Source: Thermomucor indicae-seudaticae | Lineage: Eukaryota; Mucoromycota; Mucoromycetes; Mucorales; Lichtheimiaceae | Assembly (NCBI GenBank): GCA_000787465.1 | Contig: JSYX01000698.1 | Location: 1-17,094 of the forward strand | DNA length: 17,094 bases | Direction of reading: 5' to 3' | Shown: piece after piece, positions 9,285 through 16,754 of the stretch | How positions within the stretch are numbered: position 1 is the first letter of the stretch | Layout of the letters: each line of letters starts with the position of its first letter | Notes under the pieces: generated by a model | The model's database searches: none | Seen by the model: only the letters and a program-made list of their open reading frames with translations | Told to the model about the DNA's origin: nothing | Made by a program: the position numbers and the translations under genes

Positions 9285-9392
9285 AACCTGTGAAGCTTGG
9301 GAAAAAAAGAGCAGGAAACTGAAACCAGAGCTCCGGTTTCAAAGAAACTGGGAATTGTATTTTTCAAAGCGTAAAATTTCCCAAGCGAAAAG

Positions 9393-10208
9393 TTAGAGCT
9401 TGGCCTTATCTTTTAAGTACGCGTTCCAGTCTGGCTTCTTTTTGCTTAGGAATGAGGCGATCCCGTAAGCTGCTTCATCGGACTGCATCATTTTTAAGTA
9501 TGCCTCTTGGATCTCTTGTTGCACTCGTGCATGCTGATTCTGATCAGCGCCCGTGGCCACCGTGTCAATCAACCTTTTGATACTGGCCATGGCACCTGGG
9601 GCGGAATCAACAATCATATCGACGTATGCTCTGACCTTGATGTCCAGCTCAGTCGTGGAGGGCACGACGGCGCTAAGAAAATGCGCGCCGCCTTCCGTAG
9701 CGGACACTCTGCGACCTGTCAGCATATACTCGCGTGTCCTTTGCTTGCCGAGTTCTGGGACAATATACTGAGAGATGATGGCTGGAATGACGCCTCGTTT
9801 TGCTTCGGTGAGAGCCACGTAAGCGTCTTGGACGGCAACTCGGATATCTGTCGTGAAAATTAGGCCCACGCCGCCACCAAGCGCAGGGCCATTAATGCGG
9901 GCAATGACTGGTTTGGGAAAACGATAGAAAGAATCAAACACACGCAGTCCTTTCTGGAAGCCTGCCTTGACTTGTTCCGGGTCCCCACCAGATGCAGAAA
10001 GGTCCATGCCGGTACAAAAGTATTTGCCTGCGCCCGTAAGAACAAGCACGCGGACATTGGGATCGTCTGCAAGTCTTGGGAGAAGTTCAAGCAGCAGGTC
10101 GGTCATCTTTGTTGTAAGGGCGTTGCCTTTACGGGGACGATTCAGAGTTACCGTTGCTACATGGTCTGTAATAGATAGAAGCACTTCTGGTTCGGAGGTG
10201 GATGTCAT
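9393..10208 (-). CDS. Crotonase-family enoyl-CoA hydratase/isomerase, probable peroxisomal
   Basis: A single uninterrupted frame gives 271 residues, the usual crotonase length. Family signs: TLNRPRKGNALT, TGAGKYFCTGMDLSASGG (oxyanion-hole strand), NGPALGGGVGL and DIRVA, then LTEAKRGVIPA. The Glu at 135 matches the catalytic Glu164 of rat enoyl-CoA hydratase. The partner Glu144 position, 20 residues earlier, is Gly115. A single acidic residue is seen in delta3-delta2-enoyl-CoA isomerases, so isomerase or another crotonase activity is more likely than classic hydration. The C terminus AKL is a PTS1 variant, suggesting peroxisomes and fatty acid oxidation. It is the only intronless gene of the conserved set here. 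Exact substrate cannot be read from the sequence. Confidence 0.9.
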   Translation of the reverse strand: MTSTSEPEVLLSITDHVATVTLNRPRKGNALTTKMTDLLLELLPRLADDPNVRVLVLTGAGKYFCTGMDLSASGGDPEQVKAGFQKGLRVFDSFYRFPKPVIARINGPALGGGVGLIFTTDIRVAVQDAYVALTEAKRGVIPAIISQYIVPELGKQRTREYMLTGRRVSATEGGAHFLSAVVPSTTELDIKVRAYVDMIVDSAPGAMASIKRLIDTVATGADQNQHARVQQEIQEAYLKMMQSDEAAYGIASFLSKKKPDWNAYLKDKAKL

Positions 10209-10743
10209 TCTGTAATAGCTGGAGAATAAAGGGAAACTTTATTAAAAGAAGGCCGTGCGAATGGGATACGTAATCCCTGAAGACAGATTTTTTGGGGCTG
10301 CAGCAAAGTCTTGATCATGTGATTGTGGTACTAGTCCTTGGACCTCTCAGCTCTGTAGCTGAACATGGAGTACACTATCGAAGACTCGCCAGTCAAAGGT
10401 CAATGACTACTTACGGCTTGCTGTAGCCTATTCCAGCCTGTTCCAAATTCCACTGCCTCTTACGATTCTGGTGTAAATCAGCATGATGGAAAGCTTCTCG
10501 ATTAAAGGAGATCATGAAAAGACTAAATGCTAACTAAGAAAAGATGCGAGATATGAGAATGTGTCCGAGTGCAAACCTTCAGCGCCAAATGGCCAACCCG
10601 TGCGAAGAGCCTGAAACCACTCCGCAAAAGTGACGTAGAATTTCCCTGGACGCGGGTTGCGTGCGGGCCGGGTTCCTCTCCCTAGAAAAAACAAAAGCAT
10701 TTCAATTTCTCGTTTTTCCCCTTTATTCAGTGTATAAGGCGAA
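10209..10743. promoter_or_regulatory. Divergent promoter region, crotonase and ATP18
   Basis: About 535 bp with no coding gene I can support. On the crotonase side there is a GTAAGT donor at 10414 and a TTCTCCAG acceptor at 10219, a possible 196-nt 5' UTR intron, just before the crotonase ATG. On the ATP18 side a pyrimidine-rich tract (TTTCTCGTTTTTCCCC) lies about 20-40 bp before the ATG. No tRNA or other RNA gene was recognised. Confidence 0.45.
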
Positions 10744-11065
10744 ATGTTTGGTTTGCGCAAGTTCAACACTCCTGTCCTTCGTCCCGCTGCTCCCTTTATT
10801 GTCGGCGGTGCTATCGTGTTCTACTATGTGGCTAAGGCTCAGGATGCCATGATCAACTGTAAGCATACCTGGAATGCCCGATGAACCATTTCCATGCAGC
10901 ATTACTGATCCTGAACGCGTCGCCTCCCCTATAGCTGAGGAATACAGAAACGACCCTAGAAACCCTGCTCGTAAGTAGACAAGAGAGAAATAGAGTGCGA
11001 CGAGTAGTCCGGCGCCATTAACGTGTTTCTTGTTAAAAGTCGCTGCTGGCAAGAAGGGCCACTAG
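10744..11065 (+). CDS. ATP18: Mitochondrial ATP synthase subunit J (i/j)
   Basis: Three exons (10744-10858, 10935-10970, 11040-11065) give 58 residues, the expected size. The product starts MFGLRKFNTPVLRPAAPF, continues with one hydrophobic segment (IVGGAIVFYYVAKAQDAM, about 18-36), then EEYRNDPRNPA and a short lysine-rich end (AAGKKGH). Yeast Atp18 shows the same pattern, including the conserved NDPRNP. The protein is a single-pass component of the Fo membrane part of ATP synthase in the inner mitochondrial membrane. It is too short and too split to be found by ORF length alone. An AATAAA lies at 11181. Identity is strong; the last junction gives Leu at the split codon. Confidence 0.92.
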
Positions 11066-11395
11066 AGGATTTTCCCGCGCGCGCAAGAACTCTCGAAAAT
11101 GTACAATATATAATGCACAAACGAGACCCTCCCTTTTTTGTTTCTTGTCAGAAAGACACGTTTCTTATTGTCGACGTAGAAATAAAGAGTTTGGGAGTGC
11201 CGCAAAGAGATTATTCTTCGAGCCGAGATTATTGCAGTGCGATAGAGGACCAAGAAGACGGCATGTCGTCTAAGCATTCCATAAGTAAAAGACCCTTGAT
11301 AACATTGTGTGCTCACAGAAGCAGTTCAAATTCAGCACAAGACACGCGCATATCCGTTGGAAAGTCCTTGTTGCTTCGATTCGTTCGAATTCGCG
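11066..11395. other. Gap between ATP18 and NAXE
   Basis: About 330 bp. The left part is the ATP18 3' UTR with an AATAAA at 11181-11186; the right part must hold the NAXE promoter. I see no other gene or RNA in it. Confidence 0.5.
11181..11186 (+). terminator. AATAAA polyadenylation signal for ATP18
   Basis: A perfect AATAAA 116 nt past the ATP18 stop codon, plausible as its poly(A) signal. Confidence 0.45.
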
Positions 11396-12430
11396 ATGTC
11401 CAAGTTCAAGGTATCTTTTACACAATGGCGTCTAGTGCAAGACGCGTGTCGTTAAATTGTGCGTGGACTAGTGCTTGTCACAGAAAGTGGCTCAAGCCAT
11501 TGACCAAGAGCTCATGTCAGCTGCGGGAGGATTCTCGGTCGATCAACTCATGGAATTAGGTAGGCCATTTTCACTGTTGAACCTAGTGAAGGAGACGCAT
11601 ACAGCTCAATAATAACTACAATCAAGCTGGCTTGAGCGTTGCGCAAGCTGTGCAGAAAACGTACGACAAGACCAAGTATCCCAATATTCTCGTCTGCGTA
11701 GGTCCAGGCAAGTACACCTGTTGCAAACATAATCGTTTATTATCAACTGTATTCATGCGCGAATGCAAACAGGAAACAATGGTGGCGACGGTATGCAATA
11801 AGCGAACAGAAACGGGGGTTTTTATCGTCCGTGTTGCTTGATTGGATTATCTGTTGCCTAGGTCTCGTAGCAGCTCGACATCTGCATCATTTTGGTTACA
11901 AGCCGTCATTGTATTATCCAAAGCAACCCAATAAGGATCTCTATCAAGTAAGACGGAGAGAGACCCCACCGAGGTGGGGATAATAGGCTTTAGCTGACAC
12001 ATGTTCGTTGTGATAGCGACTTTTGGTTCAGTGTCGAAACCTGGACCTGCCCGTCTACGAAAACTTTGAGGAAGCAGGCAACCCGGATCTGTATGTAGAT
12101 GCGGTGTTTGGATTCAGTTTTCAAGGCGACGTGCGCGACCCTTTCAAGGAAATCGTCAAGCGATTTGAAGAGACCACGACGCCCATCGTTTCGGTGGACA
12201 TTCCGTCCGGATGGCATGTTGAACAGGGTCCAACCGAACAAGCCAAGTTCCAGCCCGAAGTCCTTGTTTCATTGACAGCACCCAAAATGTGTGCGGTCCA
12301 CTTTAAAGGCAAGCATCATTTCTTGGGCGGCCGATTTGTGCCGTCTTCGTTGGCAAAGAAGTTCGATTTTGAGGTGCCAGAGTTCCCGGGAGCAGATCAG
12401 GTCGTGGAGTTGCCAGCTATTGTCCAATAA
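11396..12430 (+). CDS. NAXE: NAD(P)H-hydrate epimerase (YjeF_N domain)
   Basis: Six exons (11396-11410, 11472-11559, 11627-11707, 11773-11790, 11862-11947, 12017-12430) give 233 residues, close to yeast Nnr1. The enzyme interconverts R and S forms of damaged NAD(P)H hydrate so that the S-specific dehydratase can repair it. Visible motifs: [23 protein letters not shown], the nucleotide-binding [61 protein letters not shown] and [11 protein letters not shown]. Exon 1 has 15 nt (MSKFK) and exon 4 only 18 nt, coding the NNGGD core. The third intron is GC-AG. I chose the acceptor at 11471 because it yields [11 protein letters not shown], matching family N termini. No mitochondrial presequence is evident. 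The paired dehydratase gene is not in the window. Confidence 0.93.
11708..11772 (+). other. GC-AG intron 3 of NAXE
   Basis: The donor reads CCAG|GCAAGTAC and the acceptor AAACAG|GAAAC. Only this GC donor restores the invariant GPGNNGGDG motif across the junction; the GT four bases downstream breaks the frame. Confidence 0.8.
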
Positions 12431-12431
12431 A
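12426..12431 (+). terminator. AATAAA overlapping the NAXE stop codon
   Basis: The AATAAA includes the TAA stop of NAXE (12428-12430). If used, the 3' UTR would be only some tens of nucleotides long. Confidence 0.4.
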
Positions 12432-12823
12432 ATCATTTGGCAAGGCCCCAACTATCATCTGTTTATTTTCTTTCAGTGACGATAAAGTAGTAGGTCCCTC
12501 CCCGTGGACAGACACTGAAAGGGGGTTGGGCGAGCCCGATCTGCCAGCATGACCTTTCTGTTGCTTTGCTCATACCCGCGTGATTCAGTGATTCTCCTTT
12601 ACATTTCTACAAAAACGATACGTTATCTTGGGTCCGGGGCGCGACGTTAAAGCCACTGATAACTGATTTCGCAAACAGGAGACCCATGTGGAGAATGGTA
12701 TCCAGTAAAAAAGAGAGTAAGCCATGATATCCAACGGGGACATGCTATGCTATAAAACAAAAAGAGTGATGTCACAAGCTGCACTTACTCTGGGAAGGGC
12801 GGTAAAAGTCTCTTTCACGCCAA

Positions 12824-12863
12824 GGTGCCAAGACCTTTTCGATTGGAGTAAAACGGTGCCAAG
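12824..12863 (+). repeat. Direct repeat GGTGCCAAG x2
   Basis: GGTGCCAAG occurs at 12824-12832 and 12855-12863, 31 bp apart, three helical turns. It could be a protein-binding pair or chance. Confidence 0.4.
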
Positions 12864-13118
12864 TTACACATGACGTATCATTTTCCTTTCTGGTCAGCAA
12901 CTCGATTCGATATAAAAGGCGGCTTCTCAGCAAGATCCAAATATATTTCTCCAATAAAACGATATGCCATTGACCTGCTCAGACATTTGTAAAATTCTCT
13001 TTGGTAGGAATCGTTCAATGATCTGTCACATAATGGAACAAGGCTGGCTGACTCACTTGTCCTAGCTGTCCTGTTGCCTCCACTTGGTGTACTCCTTGAA
13101 CGAGGCAAGTAAACTTAC

Positions 13119-13262
13119 TACTACGTCACTTGCATAATAAAAGCTGCTCTGTATGTAATGACGCCTCTCATCTAAAAAGGTTGCACGTGCGATCTGTTGA
13201 TCAACATTGCTTTGACGTGTTTGGGATACATCCCCGGGATCAGTAAGTGGCTCACTATGCAT
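13119..13262 (-). other. Candidate exon in the 1.08-kb gap
   Basis: An ATG at 13262 opens 48 codons, including QQIARATFLDERRHYIQSSF, and ends at a perfect GTAAGT donor at 13118. A 67-nt intron to an AG at 13052-13051 would continue in phase into a frame reading REFYKCLSRSMAYRFIGEIY before a stop at 12878. I do not recognise either piece, and the acceptor lacks a pyrimidine tract. Weak support. Confidence 0.2.
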
Positions 13263-13513
13263 CTTATAACGAAAAGATTGGATGATTAACTCGTAAATAT
13301 TTGAACAGTCCATGCGTTATACATTATAGTCAAGTACTAGCATATGGATTCCAGTCTTTGTATACATATCGCACCCTCTGAGTGAAAATTCTCATATGTA
13401 ATATATCGACATATATCCCCTTTATAACCCTGACATTTTGGTATTTCAGAGATAGAAACGTGGTATTCTGCTGATGTACTATATACGATGCAAAAATTGT
13501 CCATGAATGGTTC

Positions 13514-13519
13514 TTTATT
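13514..13519 (-). terminator. AATAAA overlapping the NSA1 stop codon
   Basis: On the minus strand AATAAA spans the TAA stop of NSA1 (13517-13515), mirroring the arrangement at the NAXE stop across the same gap. Confidence 0.35.
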
Positions 13520-15143
13520 TCGACGGACGTTTTTTCCTTTTCGGACCGTCATCTGCCTTCTCCATAGCGTTCCACATAGCATCATCTTCACTTTCCTCAT
13601 CGCTGGCATCCCCGCCGTCGCCTTCTGGTGCCTGATATTCCTCATCCACTAGCACGCAAGTCATTCTCTGTTTGAGATATACCTTGTGCAAGGCTCGACG
13701 GAACGTGGTTGTCATTTCATGCACCCGTAAGAAGCGATCTAATGATACGCTGACGAGTTGTGGCTCTTTGCCAGACGATCCTGTGAACGTCGCCTGTGGA
13801 ACAACGGCCAAGTCCGTGACTGATCCAGTGAAGTCTATTGGATGGTCAGAACCCTACTCCCAAGACCAGTCCCCTTTTCTTCCGTTTACCTTTGTATTGA
13901 CCAACTATTTTTCCAGTTCTGATATCAATGGTTCCCACTGTATTCATCGTATCGGTGAACATGAGATAATTGTAGTCTTTACCAATACGAAGCCGCGTAA
14001 TGGGATTTTTGCCAATCTCCCAATTCAGAACCGGCCGTCGTTGCGCTTTTGTGTCGTACAGACGCACCTAAATGAAGCAACCGTGAGCCACCATTCACTG
14101 GCGTTCGAATAGCGTAACTTTTTACCTGGTGATAATGCGTCGCTGTGGCTATCTTTGTGCCTTCCTCGTCTATAAACTGTAAGTCTCTTATCCAGATCGG
14201 CGCCGCAAGCCTCGACCTGTCGTGTCCGACCTAGGTCAACCAGGTCAATTTATCCAGTCGACTGCCTACAGTCTTAGAGTTGCCTCACATTCTTTGCCTG
14301 AAACAAGAGTCCTTTGTTTTGTGCTTTGCTTTTCTCGTATTTGGTCCCGTTTTTGACTTGTTGATCCGCTAATGATGGCGCGTTTATTGCGTTGATATCG
14401 TATATTTTAAGGTCACTGTCTTTGCCACCAGTGGCGAAAAGCTGAGTGCGTACTGGATGGACTCGCATCACCTCGAGGGTCTTGTCTAATGGGGCTTCCA
14501 GATACGAGACTGCATTTTGCTTGTCTGTTGAATAATCGGATAACGATGTATAAGAAATCACACCTGTTGAGTTACAAGTGACCAAGAGACTATATAGGAC
14601 AAATCACCTTTTTAGCCTGAAGCACCCCCTTTTCTTATAATCCATTTTACGTTACCTGTCATTGGCGAATAACCCCACAAACGAGCCCTGATCTTCTGCA
14701 GTACCGGTATACCGATCGACGTATTCTCTCACAAAGTCACCGGTCTCTGGACACATGTACTGAATCTTTCCGCTCTTTCGGGCGACAACAACCTAGTAAA
14801 TGACGCGGATAGATCAGCCAAAAGATCGATCGCGATTTCAATCAAAGGGGGTCTTACATGTCTAGCACCGTCAAGGGTACCCCAGTGCATTTTCACGACA
14901 CACTCAGTTTTCGAGACATTGCCAAACTTGTTGATGATCGGCAGCGTCGAGCTTTCCTTTGCACCGGAATCGTCTTGGTCAGTTTTTGATCGTTTCCGTC
15001 GCTTTTCTTTGTCCTGCAGTTCTGGCCGTAGCACGATCGCTGCACACAGCCCCCGCAATTGTCAGTGCTCATTGAAACGTTCGCTTTAGTTAAGGTTGCT
15101 CACATTTCACCAATCCGCTTTCGTCTCCTGTATAGATCCTCAT
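13515..15143 (-). CDS. NSA1: Ribosome biogenesis WD40 protein NSA1/WDR74
   Basis: Seven exons (15104-15143, 14858-15039, 14656-14792, 14289-14589, 14126-14230, 13890-14067, 13515-13834) keep phase and give 420 residues. NSA1/WDR74 is a nucleolar WD40 beta-propeller that joins pre-60S particles during large-subunit assembly. Typical family stretches are MRIYTGDESGLVK at the start, VVVARKSGKIQYMCPETGDF, VMRVHPVRTQLFATGGKDSD, APIWIRDLQFIDEEGTKIAT, YHQVRLYDTKAQRRPVLNW, IDIRTGKIVGQYKDF and VSLDRFLRVHE followed by HKVYLKQRM. The tail is acidic (EGDGGDASDEESEDD) and then lysine/arginine-rich, as expected for a nucleolar protein with a C-terminal nuclear signal. A lysine-rich loop (DKEKRRKRSKTDQDD, about 22-36) sits inside the first blade. 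All introns are GT-AG, 55-66 nt. Confidence 0.93.
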
Positions 15144-15562
15144 TGTTTCATGTAATTTTCCCCTTTTTTGCAGAACACACTTTTTTTGCTTCCCCGCCAA
15201 AACGGTCACGGTTTCAACTGGGTCTTGAGTCCAGCATGATTGCCATAGTACGGGCCAGGGACACTACCAGCTAGTGAGGGGTGTTTATTGGCGATACTAG
15301 AGTCGAGAGAGAGATCCGGAAAGGACTGAAACCGATCCGAAGCAAGGGATTCCCCCCGTCTTTTCCTTGTTTGGCAGCTATGACAAGGTGTTGTTCGCAT
15401 ACTTGCCAACAAATGATGCATCGAAATGATTAAATCAATTAAAGGATTGTAAGCAATGTGTCACACAAACACAGACCACTTGATCAAGATCGATAATAAA
15501 TATTTTTTCGCCCTAACTCTTCGAAACTCTTTCTCTTCTTCTGGCCAAACCCGCCTTTAAAG
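15144..15562. promoter_or_regulatory. Divergent promoter region, NSA1 and proline-rich orphan
   Basis: About 420 bp between two outward-facing starts. On the right it has an AT-rich TATA-like stretch and a CT-rich tract (15521-15541) before the orphan ATG. I found no RNA gene or conserved ORF in the rest. Confidence 0.5.
15494..15507 (+). promoter_or_regulatory. TATA-like element of the orphan gene
   Basis: AATAAATATTTTTT lies about 60 bp before the ATG at 15563 and is followed by a pyrimidine-rich tract, a usual fungal core promoter layout. Confidence 0.35.
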
Positions 15563-16111
15563 ATGAAGTCTGAATCAATCAAAAGCCCATCAGAAGCTAC
15601 GGAATCGACACTTGTTGCCGATCAACCGGGCTTGTTGCTACTACAGCAGAGTTACGATCCCAATCGTCATAGTAAATCCGTCTGTCGTCGTATCTTGGCC
15701 AAAGTGAGTCAGAAGAAGCGAAAAGCTATCCGAGCAATCAGCGACTGTCTTTTCCATGACAGCTTATCGCCATTCATGCTCCATCATGCCCTTCCGCCAC
15801 CGCCACTGCCACCGCCGTTACCCGTCCTACTGGGCTATTACCCTCATCAACCTATTATCCATCCTATGCCGTTAAACGAGCTCGGTTTCTTTGTCGCTGC
15901 TCCTCCGCCACCGCCATTCCCAATGTTTCCCGCTGATGACAAAATGTGCTGTCCTTTAGGAGAAGTTCACCGACCGATTTATTATTATAACGAACCGACA
16001 GCTATGATGATGCCCATCGTATTCGTGCATCCTCCACCCTATCCGCCCACCTGTCACGGCGACCCACATCAGTTGCTACCTGGCTACGAAAAAGAACAAA
16101 AAGAAGAATAG
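15563..16111 (+). CDS. Proline-rich hypothetical protein
   Basis: An intronless frame of 182 residues; I do not recognise the family. The N-terminal part is polar, with a basic segment at about 50-72 (RHSKSVCRRILAKVSQKKRK). From residue 78 the protein is dominated by proline runs (PPPPLPPPLP, APPPPPFPMF, VHPPPYPPT) mixed with His, Tyr and Met, ending in an acidic/basic KEQKEE tail. Such runs could bind SH3, WW or profilin-type partners, which is inference. No signal peptide or membrane segment is clear. Codon use is varied (CCA, CCG, CCT, CCC), arguing against simple triplet expansion and for a real coding sequence. An ATG in the context AAAGATGAAG follows a CT-rich leader. It ends tail to tail with the next minus-strand gene. 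Confidence 0.65.
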   Translation: MKSESIKSPSEATESTLVADQPGLLLLQQSYDPNRHSKSVCRRILAKVSQKKRKAIRAISDCLFHDSLSPFMLHHALPPPPLPPPLPVLLGYYPHQPIIHPMPLNELGFFVAAPPPPPFPMFPADDKMCCPLGEVHRPIYYYNEPTAMMMPIVFVHPPPYPPTCHGDPHQLLPGYEKEQKEE

Positions 16112-16145
16112 AAAGTTGTCATAGCTATCTAGATACCGAATACTG

Positions 16146-16151
16146 TTTATT
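16146..16151 (-). terminator. AATAAA polyadenylation signal of the right-end minus gene
   Basis: TTTATT on the plus strand reads AATAAA on the minus strand, 19 nt past the putative stop at 16171. It supports a real transcription unit here. Confidence 0.45.
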
Positions 16152-16170
16152 GATTGGACTTTTGCGCTAC

Positions 16171-16754
16171 TTAAAAGGTATATTTTGCGTCAACTGTAAA
16201 CCAAATTTGCGCTAAGATGAGACCAATTTTGCGGCTAATCAGTACATGATTGACGTTGGATGAAGAATATATTTGCTTACCTTCTGCTGAAACTTGGCTT
16301 TCAGTCAATGCAAAATACAGCTCGAGCAGCACATATTGTCCAATCGTCAGTTGGATACTTCTCCGTTGTTCAAGATCCTTAAAGCATTGTTACTTACCCG
16401 CAGTAATCCCGTCATACGACGGGGACCAACCCCGCACCTGTTTAGAATTGACCGTCTTGAAAGAAGCCCACACTCGCCCGCCCCTGCCGTTTAGGCCCGC
16501 AGTCGGCCCCAACGTCCCCGGATGAAGTGGGGAAGCCTGCCATATCATGATGAGAACTTAAATCAACAGAACATCAAAACAGAGAAACTTACCGTCAGAA
16601 ATCTGCAAAATTCCCTTGTATTTTGCAAATGCAGAGCTTAGATTATGTGGCTGTATGGAATAGATGATGTCAGTAAGGGATTTCGGTATTCGAGTCAATA
16701 ATTCATAATTACCAGATGCTGGTTGTACTCAATCCAAGCAGGAATGATAGGCCA
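16171..16754 (-). CDS. Unrecognised spliced gene, 5' end unresolved
   Basis: Exons are read as 16713-about 16754, 16593-16650, a middle exon ending 16438 (start 16556 or 16536), 16281-16377 and 16171-16211. The clearest parts are AWIEYNQHL joined to PHNLSSAFAKYKGILQISD, then LEQRRSIQLTIGQYVLLELY and FALTESQVSAEAQIWFTV, ending DAKYTF. Phases match at the first and last two junctions, and an AATAAA follows the stop. I do not know the family. Problems: the first frame has an in-frame TGA at 16757-16755 and no ATG before it opens, while an ATG sits one base out of frame at 16758; the second intron is either 36 nt (in frame) or 56 nt (normal size, but its frame soon stops). The 16436-16536 stretch is GC-rich compared with its flanks. 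It could be a gene with an unseen 5' exon, or a damaged copy. Confidence 0.45.

Larger units (their letters stand above)
12431..13514. other. Largest gap, 1.08 kb between convergent NAXE and NSA1
   Basis: No gene can be named here. The minus strand carries several short protein-like open stretches with splice donors (for example 13119-13262, 12878-13072 and 12614-12737), but I could not join them into one frame. A GGTGCCAAG direct repeat lies at 12824-12863. No tRNA-like fold was recognised. It may hold an unannotated spliced gene, a decayed gene, a noncoding transcript, or only UTRs. Confidence 0.4.

Noticed and set aside
11376..11395. tRNA B-box-like GTTCGAATTC
   Set aside because: The match is partial, no A box or cloverleaf arms surround it, and it abuts the NAXE start codon.
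11023..11559. 178-codon plus-strand frame between ATP18 and NAXE
   Set aside because: It runs through the ATP18 last exon in another frame, the intergenic region and NAXE intron 1. The NAXE exons in the correct frame explain the conserved part.
13672..14112. 146-codon plus-strand frame
   Set aside because: Antisense shadow of NSA1 exons 6 and 7, which carry WD40 family motifs.
16431..16443. GGGGTTGGTCCCC hairpin in the right-end gene
   Set aside because: A 4-bp stem is too short to claim a structured RNA; it lies in a putative intron.
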